Shown piece by piece: positions 54,168 to 64,000 of a DNA stretch of 64,000 nucleotides (the stretch's first letter is position 1; every line of letters starts with the position of its first letter). The translations under genes and the position numbers were made by a program. The stretch is from Curvularia sp. ZM96 (taxonomy: Eukaryota; Ascomycota; Dothideomycetes; Pleosporales; Pleosporaceae). The notes beneath the pieces are model-generated. The model saw only the letters and a program-made list of their open reading frames with translations, had not been told where the DNA came from and searched no databases. The stretch is taken from contig JAJGBQ010000006.1 in NCBI GenBank assembly GCA_022457065.1, positions 1,674,001-1,738,000 on the forward strand, read 5' to 3'.

Positions 54168-55607
54168 CTAAGTGTAGGCTGATGCCTTGCACGTGAATGG
54201 GCTCCTGACTTCACCAGAGTTGTACTGGGTAATAATGTCCTCAACAGATGCATAGGTTCCAGCGCCCAGGACAACCATTCCGATGATGAGGACAATAGCG
54301 TTCAAAACGCTGAGCGCAATGTTCTTGGCGGAAGAGTTCCACTTGCCCTTCTTGACAAGCTGGAACCAGAAGAGGGCAGGCCAGTAAAAGGTGAAGCCGG
54401 AGATGAAGAGCGAGGAGATGAGACCGAGCAGGGCATTGAAGAAGGGGATAGCCTCAGCAATGATCCATCCGATAACAGTAACAATAGAAATAAGCGCAAT
54501 CCAGACGCCCCAGCCACGGACATCCTTGACGAAGCGGATGGGAGAGTTGGGGAAGAATCGGTCCATCATGTAACGGCAGACGACAGTGCCGTTGATGGAA
54601 CCAGAGATGAAGATGACGGGAAGAGCGACACCGAAAGCGATGCGCGAGACGGTGTTACCAGCGGAGAGAAGGGCGGGTGACTTGACGTCCTGGCCGATGA
54701 AAGCGTAGCAAAGAGCACCAGTGAGGGTGTAGATGAAGATTTCAATCAGACCGAGAGACCAGATGGACTTGACGTAGTCGGTGGGGGTGTGCATCTCCGT
54801 CATGAAGGAAAACTGGCAGACGGCGAAGGAGTAGGCGAAGATGATGTTGGTTGTGGCAAGGAAGGCCTGGTAGAAGGTCGTTCCGGGCTGGGGCCATGCG
54901 GACCAGTTTACAGCTGCGAGGCCGCCGGGCGCGTCGTGAGCCTGGATACCAGTGGCAATGATGGTGATGAGAATGGCAGCGATGATGCTGACAAAGTCGA
55001 TGTATCCCAAGAATGCAAAGTCGTGGAAAGTGGGAGGCAGGGCCAGGACCAGGAGGATGATCAGGGATACTACACTCCAGACGAGGGCGCAGGTAGCGTA
55101 GTCGCCAATGATGTTGATAAAAGCAATGGTTCCGGTGAGTGCGTGGGATCCAACGAGCAGAATCAGGAACAGGGCAAACATGACACCAGTCAACTCCTTT
55201 CCGAAGCGGCCCCAGATGAGCTCAACAGCGTCAGAGTAGTGGTTGACGTGAGGGTATCGCATCTTGACCTGACCGACGACGTAGGATGTGTAAATGGCGA
55301 CGAGACCAAGACCAACACACATGATGGTGCCGGGAACCATGCCGAGGGTCGCAAAGGCGCTGGGAATACTGAGGGAGCCGAGGGCAATGGCCTCGACAAT
55401 CAGGCAGACAGTGAGCTGCTTCCAGCCAAGGCGGTGGAACTTTTCCGAGCCCTCTTGGACGGTGGCCGTCTTGTCGACGGGCATCATGAGCTCGGGGTCG
55501 CTCTTCTTGCCCTCGGAAGAGAGCTCGTCGAGGCCGTAGTTTTGGGAGTAGTTGGGCGGGGGGATGCTGGTGGGAACATCGCCCTGAGGCTGGCGGATCT
55601 CCTGCAT
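54168..55607 (-). CDS. AAAP-family amino-acid permease, mtr-like, 479 aa
   Basis: Single exon. The ATG at 55607 (MQEIRQPQGD) is preferred; the frame is open for 31 more codons upstream. A cytosolic Asp/Glu/Pro-rich N-terminus of ~65 residues precedes about 11 transmembrane helices. Family signatures include GWKQLTVCLIVEAIALGSLS at the first helix, a Gly-rich turn GTIMCVGLGL, YPHVNHYSDA in the loop, and SFMTEMHTPTDY after helix 6. This is the arrangement of Neurospora mtr, the neutral aliphatic/aromatic amino-acid permease, and of many uncharacterised fungal paralogues. Substrate is inferred only to class. No nitrogen-pathway gene is adjacent. Confidence 0.88.
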   Translation of the reverse strand: MQEIRQPQGDVPTSIPPPNYSQNYGLDELSSEGKKSDPELMMPVDKTATVQEGSEKFHRLGWKQLTVCLIVEAIALGSLSIPSAFATLGMVPGTIMCVGLGLVAIYTSYVVGQVKMRYPHVNHYSDAVELIWGRFGKELTGVMFALFLILLVGSHALTGTIAFINIIGDYATCALVWSVVSLIILLVLALPPTFHDFAFLGYIDFVSIIAAILITIIATGIQAHDAPGGLAAVNWSAWPQPGTTFYQAFLATTNIIFAYSFAVCQFSFMTEMHTPTDYVKSIWSLGLIEIFIYTLTGALCYAFIGQDVKSPALLSAGNTVSRIAFGVALPVIFISGSINGTVVCRYMMDRFFPNSPIRFVKDVRGWGVWIALISIVTVIGWIIAEAIPFFNALLGLISSLFISGFTFYWPALFWFQLVKKGKWNSSAKNIALSVLNAIVLIIGMVVLGAGTYASVEDIITQYNSGEVRSPFTCKASAYT

Positions 55608-56892
55608 CTTGGGAATGGATGGATGGTCGGTCTCCGGGACAAGAAAGTGTGTCTCTGGAGAGGGAAAGAAAGAGAGATGAAGCCCTTGGTCCAAAAACAA
55701 AAATCCCAGGGCAATCGGAGGGGGGGTTTTCTTTTTGACCGTGGGTGCTTGCTAACAGGCTAGCCTATCGTCTCTCCCGAAAAGAGCAGCTGCAGTGCAG
55801 GTCTCGGGACCGGTCGACGGATGGAGAGGGAGGATAGTGGCAAAACGGGTAGCGTGGAGAAGGTAGGGTCCTGGTCAGTGACGTACCGTGGGACGAATAG
55901 GAGACTAGACTAGCAGGTTGCAGCACGCAGGCAAGGAAAAGCCAGATGTTGTGCAGTGAGGCGGCCTCGTCCGTCATCTTATATCAGAGATGCTTATCTC
56001 TCCGCAAGTTGTGAGTGTGTAATAGAATGTTCCAAGCGGTGTTTCCCCCGCGCGCTCCCAAGATGCCGGGCGACCGACATTGACCGACTGCACGCTCGAG
56101 ACAAGGATGGCGGTCGTCGGCTTAGGGTATCGTATCGAACCAGCCCATGGTACGTGCGATCAAGGGCAGCATTTCTAGTGGCGTTGGGATGACGAGGTTC
56201 CACATGGCGCGTCGCAGTTGACGTAAAATTTTCATCTTTTTACGTGTCTGGATGGAGATGGTTGGGACGTGCTTGGGCGCAACGGCCGCACAGTGCTGCT
56301 CGACGGCCTCGCCCGAGTCATCCCGCGGCACGAGAGGGAAGAGAAAGGCAACCTTGTTCTGCGTTCCCCGCGTTGTGCGGGAATAAGGCGCTGGAGGGGG
56401 TGCTGGCGATGGGCAACGTTGAGTATGACGTGAGTGACTGGTAGGGCTGGCAGCCAGGGCTCGGTTGGCGGCGTGGCTTGTAACAAGCCTTCACGGGCCT
56501 CGGCGGGAGCTTGTCCGCGCGCTCCGAAAAAGGAACAAGCGAGAGCCTCTTCCGATCCCTGCCGCTTAGGCCCGACTGCGGCATCCTAACCTCATACTAC
56601 TATCAACACCATGTCAATCGCCAAAACGAGGGTCTGCGGAGTGCATTGCCGAGCGACGCGCCTGCTAATCGCCCGCCTGGCCCACGGTAGATTGCGTGCA
56701 GAAAATGGCTATCTCTACCCCAGTATTCTCTCCTCCAGGGGCCTTGCATGCGCTGCCCGGTCGCGTGCCCTAGTGCTGCTACTGTAGCCTTCTGGACCGC
56801 ACCAAGACGTCCACCATCAAGGCCGCCTCACCACCACACGTTCTCTTCAAGACCCGGCCGCCGGCGTAATACAGCCGTGCCGACGTGCCTCT
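55608..56892. other. Intergenic, 1.3 kb
   Basis: Promoter of the permease gene and 3' flank of the phosphatase gene. Overlapping frames without motifs. No gene is seen. Confidence 0.45.
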
Positions 56893-57835
56893 CTACGCGG
56901 CCGCCTTCAAAAACTCGTCGACTACATGCGGGTCCTTTTCAACCTCTTTGCTGCTTCTGCGGCGTCTGCTCTCCCACGTCTCCTCCACATGCGCGTTCTC
57001 GGCCGTTGACTCGGGTGTAAAGACAAACACGCGATGCTCACCTGTCTGGATTAGCAATCACGCAGAGGAAACTGGGGCGACTACGTGCAGTTTTTGTACG
57101 CCGTGCCAAGCATCGGGTCTTCCACGTCCCAGTCCTCGGTCAGGAAGTGGGCAAAGGCGCCGTGCGTAACCACCAGCACCTGCTCCGTCAGTGGTCTGTT
57201 GGAAACTCATTCAGCGCTGACTTACCTGCGCTTCTGGCCGTTGGTACAGCCAGTTCCTCAGCTCGGCAGCGCGCTTCGTAATGGCCGCCTTTTCATACGC
57301 CCAATAGCCTTCCTGCGCGTGTGGTGGTAAGCGCGCGTGCATGGTGACGTCATTCCGGGAAATATACCGACCTTGGAATTCCAGCCTGCTGTTACTGCAG
57401 ATGCATCTATCTTGTGGATATCAAAATCAATCTCTCCCGGCGCAAACAGATCAGGCAGTAGTTGCTGCAAATCTGCCGCACTGTCCGCCAGCCCTACATC
57501 GCACCCGATGTTGCTGACCTCCTGCAATGCCGGCAGCAGCACAAACGGCACTTCTGGGCGCGATAGCACAGGCCCGAAGCTAAGCGCTGCTGTCTGGATG
57601 GTCCGCCGCAGTGGCGATGCAAACACCGTCTCGATCTGGCCGTGGTGCTGGAAGGCTGCACTCAGCGTGCGGCACTGCTCCTTGCCTTTGGCTGTCAGCA
57701 CTGCATCGCGAATCGAGTAGTCGCGCTGCCGTTGGTTAGAGTCGTCGTCATCGAGCCTCTTCGCCTCTCCTAGCAACCTACAGTAGCATTATGCTCCCCC
57801 TGCGCGTGGCGGACGAGATGGATCGTGGGAGGCAT
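56893..57835 (-). CDS. Histidine phosphatase (phosphoglycerate-mutase-like), 244 aa
   Basis: Five exons: 57835-57782, 57725-57372, 57312-57226, 57179-57089 and 57041-56893. The first encodes the phospho-acceptor motif HLVRHAQGEHN (His10 region) and the second FASPLRRTIQTA, with the second catalytic His in VVTHGAF of exon 4. The first three joins are clear. The fourth is uncertain: no GT donor gives an open frame, whereas a GC donor (GCACGT) with the CAG acceptor restores KNCEHRVFVFTPES, the expected family continuation, and a normal C-terminus with SRRRR. Family members are phosphatases of sugars, nucleotides or proteins; no specific substrate is inferred. Length is near the fungal subgroup norm (~240-250). 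Confidence 0.78.
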
Positions 57836-58785
57836 GGTGATGTCAGGTTTAGAGTTGCTGATTCTGCACTGTAGGCGTAGGCTTCGAGGTGGTGGGGCCC
57901 GATTGAGTCACCCGGTGCTATCGCGCAATGGCCGATTCGATTCGACAAGGTTGAGCCCGGTCTTTCTTTTTGGGATCCTTATACACAAGCTGTGTCAACT
58001 TATTCCTCCACCAGGTGGCATCTTTATATGTACCTCACGACTGTGTATTGTTTTTGTCAGAACCGTCGAAGGATTTTCGTGAGGAAGGTAAGCCGAGCAG
58101 CCTCTGGCGCTAGTCTGTTTCGGGACAGAAAGAAGCCAGTCCTCAACCGCGACTGTAGGAAGGATTGTGTATCCGGCTTGCTTGACACCCATATCAGAAC
58201 AATCGGTGAGCCGGTCTGCATGCTGTTTGTTGACGTGGTTGCATCTAGAGCCAGCCGCGCTCAGCCACCAATCTTACACATCGAATCGATACAATATTGG
58301 ATCCTTTACTCATTTCTGCTCTCCAGCTCTTCTTGAACGCACGTCTTTACGATGAATAGAAAGACCCGGTCAGAGATATCTCTGGAAATCTCAATTAATA
58401 AGAAGTATCGACTTGATCCACTTTATGAATACTCGCTGATTGGGATATCTCCAGCAAGCAACCAAGTTGAAGATTTGAGCGTTGAGATTGTACTTACACG
58501 TATCAGAATGACAAAGCAACACGCTCGCCCTCGAGTAAGCGACCAAGAACAAAGGCTCGGAAAACCGCCTATCCCGAAGATTGCTGTCCGAAAACAAAAT
58601 CTGGAGTGATTGAGATAGCCTTGGTCGTGAGAATCTATGCACCGTTTCGGCCAAGCTGCCACTTCGGATCCGCAGAAACCCCGCAGCACTAGCGTAACAG
58701 GCTTGTCCATAACACCAAAGTGTCGTCGTCATATCTAGAGTACAATGAGAGTTTTCTAAATCCTCAAAAACCCGCTAACGGCACT
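57836..58785. other. Divergent intergenic region
   Basis: Upstream of the phosphatase gene (minus) and the FAD oxidase gene (plus). An 85-codon frame at 58352-58609 lacks any motif. No gene is called. Confidence 0.45.
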
Positions 58786-60222
58786 ATGGCGAAGGAAGAG
58801 CCGACTGTGCTGATTATCGGTGCCGGTACTTTTGGTGCATCGACTGCATACCATCTCAGCAAGCAATACAAGGATCCTTCGCGCATAACCATTGTCGACC
58901 GCTGGGATACGACTTCACCGCTGGCAGAAAAACAAGCAGCAGCTATTGATACCAATCGCATTATCCGCACCAACTATGAGTCTCATCTGTACTGCAATCT
59001 CGCCAACGAAGCGATTCATTTCTGGTTCTGGAGCATTGCCGTCCAAGGCCATTTCCATAAGACAGGCTGGATTGTCCTGGACAGTAAAGAGGGCGAGTTT
59101 GGAGATGCGGTGAGAAAGACCTTTCTCGAAAGAGGAGGTGACTATACGCGTAATATCGCTCCAGAAGAGTTGGAAAAGTACCACGTGACAAGGGGAGTCC
59201 AAACCGAGCGCCTGGGCAAAGGCTACTTCAACCCCGAGGCAGGATGGTGCGATGCAGAAAAGGCAACGCAGAGCTTCACCAAAGTCGCGCTGGAGCTCGG
59301 TGTCAGGCGTGTGACTGGAGAAGTACAGGAGCTCCTGCTTGATCACAACAAGTCGCGTCTTGCGGGCGCGAGATTGAGAGACGGGCGCGTTCTCACAGCG
59401 GACAAGATCGTTCTGGCTGCTGGAGCGTGGACAAGCACACTCATGTCGCCACTTGAAGATGCGCTCCAGATCCGCCACCAGGACCGCATCGAGCGCCAGG
59501 TCACCGCCGTGGGGCGCGTCTCTGCATACTACACCCTCAACGAAGCCGACACACAAGCAATCATTGATGAGAGTTTACCTGTGATTGTCATTGGCGGCGA
59601 AATCGACATCATTCCTCCCTCGCAGCCAAACCGGACTCTCAAAATCAATGACCTCAAGAGCGAAATTGTAAACACGGTGACTACCTCTTCTGGCCAGCGT
59701 ATCACAGCCCCATCCCGCAAGAACCAAAACGACGTGCCCGAAAGACTGAAACAACAGAGCATACGTCGGATCCACGCTGCCATGCCGCAATGGACAAGGA
59801 ACAAAGTACCGAATCGATGGCGCATATGCTACGATGCCGTCACACCTAGCGAAGACTGGCTTTTGACTCGCCATCCAAACGACAGTTTGCAAAATCTGTA
59901 TATTGCTGTTGGGGGTAGTTTCCATTCCTACAAGTGAGTTTTACCCTTTCTGAGCTGCAGCTCTTAGTCTTCTTCCCCAGATGATCAAATCACACGCTGA
60001 CATATCGCCTACAGATTCCTCCCCGTTGCGGGCGCGTACATGATGAACGTGCTTTTTGGCAAGAGCAACGGCGAGGAAAAGGATGCAGCATGGGCGTGGA
60101 AGAGTGAGGAGTGGTTGGACAAGTGTAAAGGTAAAGGGAAGGAGTTTGGCAGTAGTGGGGCCAAGGGGAGACGGAGGGCGGAGTTGAGTGAGTATGAGGA
60201 CGGTGCGGCGGCGAAATTGTAG
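58786..60222 (+). CDS. FAD-dependent amine oxidase, sarcosine/fructosyl-amino-acid oxidase type, 451 aa
   Basis: Two exons, 58786-59933 and 60015-60222. The start MAKEEPTVLIIGAGTFGAST places the Rossmann GxGxxG motif at residues 11-16; the upstream open frame adds nothing conserved. The middle carries RIIRTNYESHLYCNLANEAI and AAGAWTSTLMSPL as in the MSOX/FAOX family. RICYDAVTPSEDWLL contains the cysteine that normally forms the covalent 8alpha-cysteinyl-FAD bond. GGSFHSYKFLPVAG, assembled across the intron, is the C-terminal FAD/substrate signature (usually GGSGHGFKFLP), with Phe and Ser replacing the Gly-x-Gly pair. The enzyme should oxidise a secondary or N-glycated amine, releasing H2O2. 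A Lys/Gly-rich tail of ~35 residues is unusual and ends without a clear peroxisomal SKL signal. Confidence 0.88.
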
Positions 60223-60699
60223 GGTGGGTTTGATATCTTATGTGTTCAATTTAGCGCCGCATTTTGGATCCTCCATAGTAAACCAATGCTCCTTTCATGA
60301 GAATACGGTACACCTATTGTATCTGCCACACGATACTGAGTACCTTTGTAAAGCGTACTGCCTCAGTCGTTGGCGCAAGATCCAGGTATGGATATATTAG
60401 ATAAATACAAATACTTTTCTGCTGAAATAGGTCTCTCATGAGCAACTTGTAGCTGTCCTACGAGAACAAATCCTTCTGCAAAACTCAATATGGCGCAAAC
60501 AAAAACCTAGTCTAGAAATGGATGCATTGGACAATAGACATTCTTTTACTGGATAAAGCCCAAATGCACCCCTTGTGTTTGTCACACGATACCAAATACT
60601 TTCGCAAACTACAGTCTGGCGCGAACAAAGGTGAAATTCAGACATGGGTGTACCATTCAGACACTAGCATCTTTCATTATCTCATTATCTCAGCATCCT
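60223..60699. other. Convergent intergenic region
   Basis: 3' flanks of the FAD oxidase and alcohol dehydrogenase genes; the degenerate tandem repeats annotated separately occupy most of it. Confidence 0.5.
60326..60655. repeat. Three degenerate ~129-bp tandem repeats
   Basis: Related blocks begin near 60326, 60455 and 60584. Shared text includes CACACGATAC, AATACTTTCGCAAAC-like, TGGCGCAAAC-like and CAGG.ATGG-like segments. They have diverged strongly. They lie entirely between convergent gene ends. Confidence 0.5.
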
Positions 60700-61861
60700 T
60701 CACTCCTTAACCCTGATAACAACCTTTCCAAAGTGCCCACCACTAAACAAATACTTGAGTGCCTGATCCGCCTCCTCAAACTTCCACACGCGATCGACCA
60801 CCGGCTTAATCTTCTTCTCATCGTAAAACTTCAGCATCCTCTCGAGCTCGTCTCGTGGGCCGTTCAGAATACCCTTGAGCGTGACATTCCTCTTTAGGCA
60901 AAGCAAGTTTGTGTTTGTTCTGTCACCCGCCTCGTCCTGTTTGCCGGAAAGGTAGCCAATGCACGAGATCAAGCCGCCAAAGCGCACGCAGTCGAATGAC
61001 TTGCGGAGGGTTTGTGCGCCGCCGACTTCGATGATGATGTCTGCGCCTTCGTCGGAAGTAGCAGATAGGACGGCATTTTCCCAGTCGGCGTTCTTGCGGT
61101 AGTTGATTCCGGTCTTTGCGCCGAGCTGCGAGGCTCGTTGTAGCTTTTCGTCCGACGAGGATGTGACAATGGCGTTGGCGCCAGCGGCCGTGGCGATTTG
61201 GCATGCGGAGATGCTGACGCCGCCGGTGCCCTGGCAAAGCACGGTTTCGCCCTCTCCAATAATCTCGCCCTTGGGGCGCATGCAGTTGAGGCTCATCCAA
61301 GCGGTCACGGCAGCAATGGGCAGGCAGGCAGCTTCGTCGGCGGAAAGGTAGTCCGGGATCTTGACGACGCCGTAGGTGGGGAAGACGCGGTACTGGGTCA
61401 GTACACCGGGGGCGGGACCGCCCAGTCCATTGGCGACATCTGAGGCTTTGATCTGGCCGCTCAGATGGGTCGGGGCAAAAGTGCTAATGACGCGGTCACC
61501 TTCTTTGAGCCTGAAGGCAGGGTTTTTGAATGGATCATTCGTGTTGTTTGACGAAGGGCCAACAGCGACGACAACGCCGCACATGTCGCTGCATGGCACA
61601 ATGGCAGGCGGATGCTCAACTGACGAGTGATGGTTGTACAGGCCCATGGCAACTGTTCCACGTGATTAGCGTCATTCATGGACTTCTACGTCGTCATCAC
61701 TACCACGTACCTTCAGTGTCTCTGTAGTTCAAACTAACAGAGTGAACCTCGACTAGCACTTCATCCTCGCCTGGTGTTGGGCAGTCCGCTTCCGTCATCC
61801 GCAGCTTATCGAGGCCGTCCTGGCCCGTAAGCCACTGCTTGATCTTTTGCGGAGGCGTCAT
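60700..61861 (-). CDS. MDR-family alcohol dehydrogenase/quinone oxidoreductase, 367 aa
   Basis: Two exons, 61861-61711 and 61652-60700 (donor GTACGT, acceptor ACAG), in phase. The N-terminal GroES-like domain reads VHSVSLNYRDTEVAMGLYNH, where zinc enzymes would have a Cys (CG.CHSD); only NYRD is present, so the catalytic zinc site is absent or reduced. PCSDMCGVVVAVG follows. The nucleotide-binding domain shows QGTGGVSISACQIA (GxGxxG variant), then GANAIVTSSSDEKL and a terminal HFGKVVIRV. This resembles NADPH-dependent quinone reductase-type MDR enzymes of fungi. Likely a cytosolic reductase for alpha,beta-unsaturated or aromatic carbonyls. It is convergent with the FAD amine oxidase. Confidence 0.88.
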
Positions 61862-62429
61862 CTCGAAGACTGATTGTGGAGACCGAGTCGCAGGCCTTTG
61901 GTATACCAACGTTGAGATTCAAGCCAGAGGTCGATTTCGATGTTCTTGTATGATTGCTTTTCTGGTGCGAAAACAGTCCAGAAATTTCGCTCAGCCAGTC
62001 TCGGCGGTCTTGGGAGAAGGGTGGGGTGGGCATCACAGGCAGAGAGAGATCCGCCGTACTTTATAGCGAACCGTTGTATCTCGATTGTCCAGGCGATCAG
62101 GGAAATGCACACACAGTGGATCTTGACAACGGCAAGAAAGTCGCCGAAACGGTGTGGGGAAGCAGCATTATTTCTATTAGTCGTGTCGTGACGATTGCGG
62201 TGCTCACACGCTCATCGAGGTGTTCGGTGCGACGTCACTGGCCGGAATCGCCCGGCAGCCGAGGTGACGGGTCATAGTCGGAAGTGCAAGCCCGATGCCA
62301 ACCTCAACACCACGAATGGTTATCGCGAGATTACAGTCGTGTGGACTAGAATCGAAGAGTATGAATATTGCAGGGCGCTGACAGATATATTCAAGTATAG
62401 TTTAGCAAACAGAAACCTTCTAGTATTAT
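61862..62429. other. Intergenic
   Basis: Promoter of the alcohol dehydrogenase gene and flank of the WD40 relic. No gene is seen. Confidence 0.45.
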
Positions 62430-62612
62430 AGTTACCTTGAGCGCCAATGAGAAAGCGATGTGGAAGATAACTGAAGGCTGATCTTCTAGCACAGTGCGAT
62501 ACTGACCCGTCGCTGTGTCACGCACCCGCACTGTCCTGTCCCAGGATGCTAAGGTGACCAGTTGCCCATCTCGCGAGAACATTACCGCCTAGATCCCATA
62601 TGAGTGGCCGGC
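62430..62612 (-). pseudogene. WD40 repeat relic of an NLR-type (HET-E/NWD-like) gene
   Basis: On the minus strand the text reads AGHSYGI, an in-frame TAG (62591-62589), AVMFSRDGQLVTLASWDRTV, then DTATGQYRTVLE and a degraded IFHIAFS. This is one WD40 repeat of the high-identity type found in fungal NACHT/NB-ARC-WD40 incompatibility proteins (GHS...AVxFSPDGQLVASASxDxTVRVWDTATG). The stop codon, the R-for-W change in VRVRDT and the lack of flanking repeats show that only a fragment is left. It probably came from unequal recombination or decay of an NLR gene. Confidence 0.7.
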
Positions 62613-63369
62613 TCGATGGTCAAGTAAAGTACGTCCCCATGCGACGAAAATTCTCGTATGCCGAGAATAACTTATTAAATCACGAGGGTCGTAGAGAAGT
62701 CTGTAGTCCTTGCGATCCGATTAGCTATTTTTAGCATATGGCGTTTTTCGTCATATAAGGATGGACTTTATATTATTAGATTTATACTCTGGTACATAGG
62801 CTACCTTCTACGCCTTACTGATAGGAACTAACCATATTGATATACTTTTAAGGGGCTGCGCTACGTAGAGCTAACGCTAGGTAGCTATACAAGAGGTTGT
62901 ATTCGGTAGAGAGCTAAGCTCTAGGCTACGCAGCGATCTATATACAAACAGGAAGTAGATAGTTGCTAGAGCATCAAACTAGGCAAGCAAGGCAGGCACG
63001 GGAAACGAAGACATAGACGAGGACAAGAGGCGAAGAGCGCTCAGTCCGTTGAGGTCCCTCCCTGTGTGCTGGAAAACCATGTGTGCCGGAAACAACCAAT
63101 GAGAGGACGGGGAGAGTAGCTTTCCCAACACAGCGTTGTGTCTCATTGGCTGTTTCTGGCACACAGGCCGAGGCTTTGCATAGTTGGTCTATCCAGAAGA
63201 TTGAAAAGCAATAGCATTGAAAGTGAGGCGATGCCTTATTGCCTATATACCGTGAACCGTATCGAACCAAACCGAAAGCTCAATCTTCCATGAGCCTCAG
63301 CCTTAGGCACACCCTGCGACAACTAGCTTATTGATATGTCCAACCTATGCTACAACTGCTAACTAGTTA
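62613..63369. other. TA-rich, probably RIP-affected repeat remnant
   Basis: 62690-62960 is unusually rich in TpA and low in coding signal, as RIP leaves behind. Farther right a short inverted repeat (63081-63164) is annotated separately. No gene is seen. Confidence 0.45.
63081..63164. repeat. Imperfect inverted repeat, 24-bp arms
   Basis: Arms 63081-63104 and 63141-63164 pair at 22 of 24 positions around a 36-bp loop; both mismatches are G/A-type transitions. It could be a small foldback element or a hairpin in a transcript. Confidence 0.65.
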
Positions 63370-63663
63370 TTACTGGCACTCTTCACCAGTATAGGCCGTG
63401 CCACCCTGCTCTCGACAGAATTTTCCGATTACAGCTGAATCATTCTCACTGTAGACACAACAGGTTCCTTTGCTAATCTAAAATAGACTCATTAGTTTTC
63501 CGTGGGTGATATAAGATACAAGCCATACCACTCTCACTCCACTATAAGTGCAAAAGTTTTCTATCTTTGTAGCGTCTGCCCACTCACACCACCACCGCAG
63601 GCCTCCTGCGAGTGTGGGGACGGCTCCAAGAAGGACGGTAGAGATGACGATAGTGAACTTCAT
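63370..63663 (-). CDS. Small secreted cysteine-rich protein (candidate effector), 80 aa
   Basis: Two exons, 63663-63529 and 63477-63370, with a 51-nt intron (donor GTATGG, acceptor TTTTAG) and a phase-0 join. Residues 1-19 (MKFTIVISTVLLGAVPTLA) are a signal peptide. The mature ~60 residues hold six cysteines: one in RWWCEW, one in NFCTY, a CC pair, one in KFCRE and one at the penultimate position. The CC doublet is common in disulfide-rich secreted peptides. No known domain is recognised. The first-exon frame continues through the intron without a stop until its last codon, so unspliced prediction would give a wrong tail. It sits at the edge of a TA-rich, repeat-like stretch, a typical location for fungal effectors. 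Function unknown. Confidence 0.7.
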
Positions 63664-64000
63664 ATCTAGCTTCTTTAAGGAAGTATCTTATTGTTGCTGT
63701 TGTTGATATGGACTAAGAAGGTAGATCTTTTCGTAAATTTGAATAGAACAATTGCGCATGTGAACTTCTGCTGGATTCGAGTCATACTATAATCAACGCA
63801 TGGTGGTCCTTTTTACACTTACGGAGTACATGCTGGGACGCACGGTGCAGTGGGACAAACTCTAAATACGATAATTTTATTTAACGCTGACTCATCTAAT
63901 ATCCGTCACGGAGGGACAAACATCAGCAGTGGAGTGATACTAACTAAAAAGAAGACTCAAGATTGATTATCTGCCCGAGGAGGACTGTTATAAGACTACT
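63664..64000. other. Intergenic, window edge
   Basis: Promoter of the minus-strand secreted-protein gene. No further gene is visible. Confidence 0.5.

Noticed and set aside
1..64000. CRISPR arrays, bacterial operons, prophage
   Set aside because: No direct-repeat/spacer pattern; introns and gene content show a eukaryotic genome.

Overview
The window looks like a chromosomal segment of a filamentous ascomycete. Genes are dispersed on both strands. Most are interrupted by one to four short introns (about 45-60 nt) with GTRNGT-type donors and YAG acceptors. A single 5S rRNA gene sits alone between protein genes, as in Pezizomycotina. The overall flavour (GYP5-, MED1-, TFB5- and mtr-like genes, a fungal F-box-like protein, small cysteine-rich secreted proteins) suggests a Dothideomycete, probably Pleosporales; that placement is inference. 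All gene models were spliced by eye.

Left part (1-29.6 kb), mostly core genes: a six-cysteine secreted protein (900-1231); a conserved protein of unknown function (2047-3115); a TBC Rab-GAP (4679-7775); an Mgr3-like mitochondrial TPR protein divergent from an SRAP/HMCES-type abasic-site protein (8233-11131); a fused isochorismatase-like / AlkB / GST protein (11820-15089); a DHA2-type MFS transporter; a shrunken beta-carbonic-anhydrase-like protein; a single-pass PPxY membrane protein; the TFIIH subunit Tfb5 convergent with a GFA-family protein; a Cys/His protein; Mediator subunit 1; and glutamine synthetase, whose first coding exon is only the start codon.

Middle (29.6-40.7 kb): 5.3 kb with almost no recognisable gene except a 65-residue Cys/His-rich ORF, then a large acidic protein with a histone-fold-like segment and a four-times-repeated DFxxF-type motif, and a D-lactate-dehydrogenase-type FAD enzyme.

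Accessory, AT-richer island (40.7-52 kb): 5S rRNA, a Zn2Cys6 regulator, a short-chain dehydrogenase and a secreted tyrosinase. Five exact copies of TCCGCGGA (three within TTCCGCGGAA) lie in this island, and I found none elsewhere by eye. They suggest a small locally regulated metabolic unit. A 287-bp hAT-type MITE with perfect 18-bp terminal repeats and an 8-bp target duplication, plus the terminus of a related element, also lie here.

Right part (52-64 kb): F-box-like protein, mtr-type amino-acid permease, histidine phosphatase, FAD amine oxidase, MDR alcohol dehydrogenase, the relic of an NLR-type WD40 gene, a TA-rich repeat-like stretch and a second six-cysteine secreted protein.

Main leads: the fusion protein whose isochorismatase-like domain has lost all three catalytic residues next to an apparently intact AlkB domain; the TCCGCGGA-marked TF/SDR/tyrosinase island; and the two small secreted proteins.
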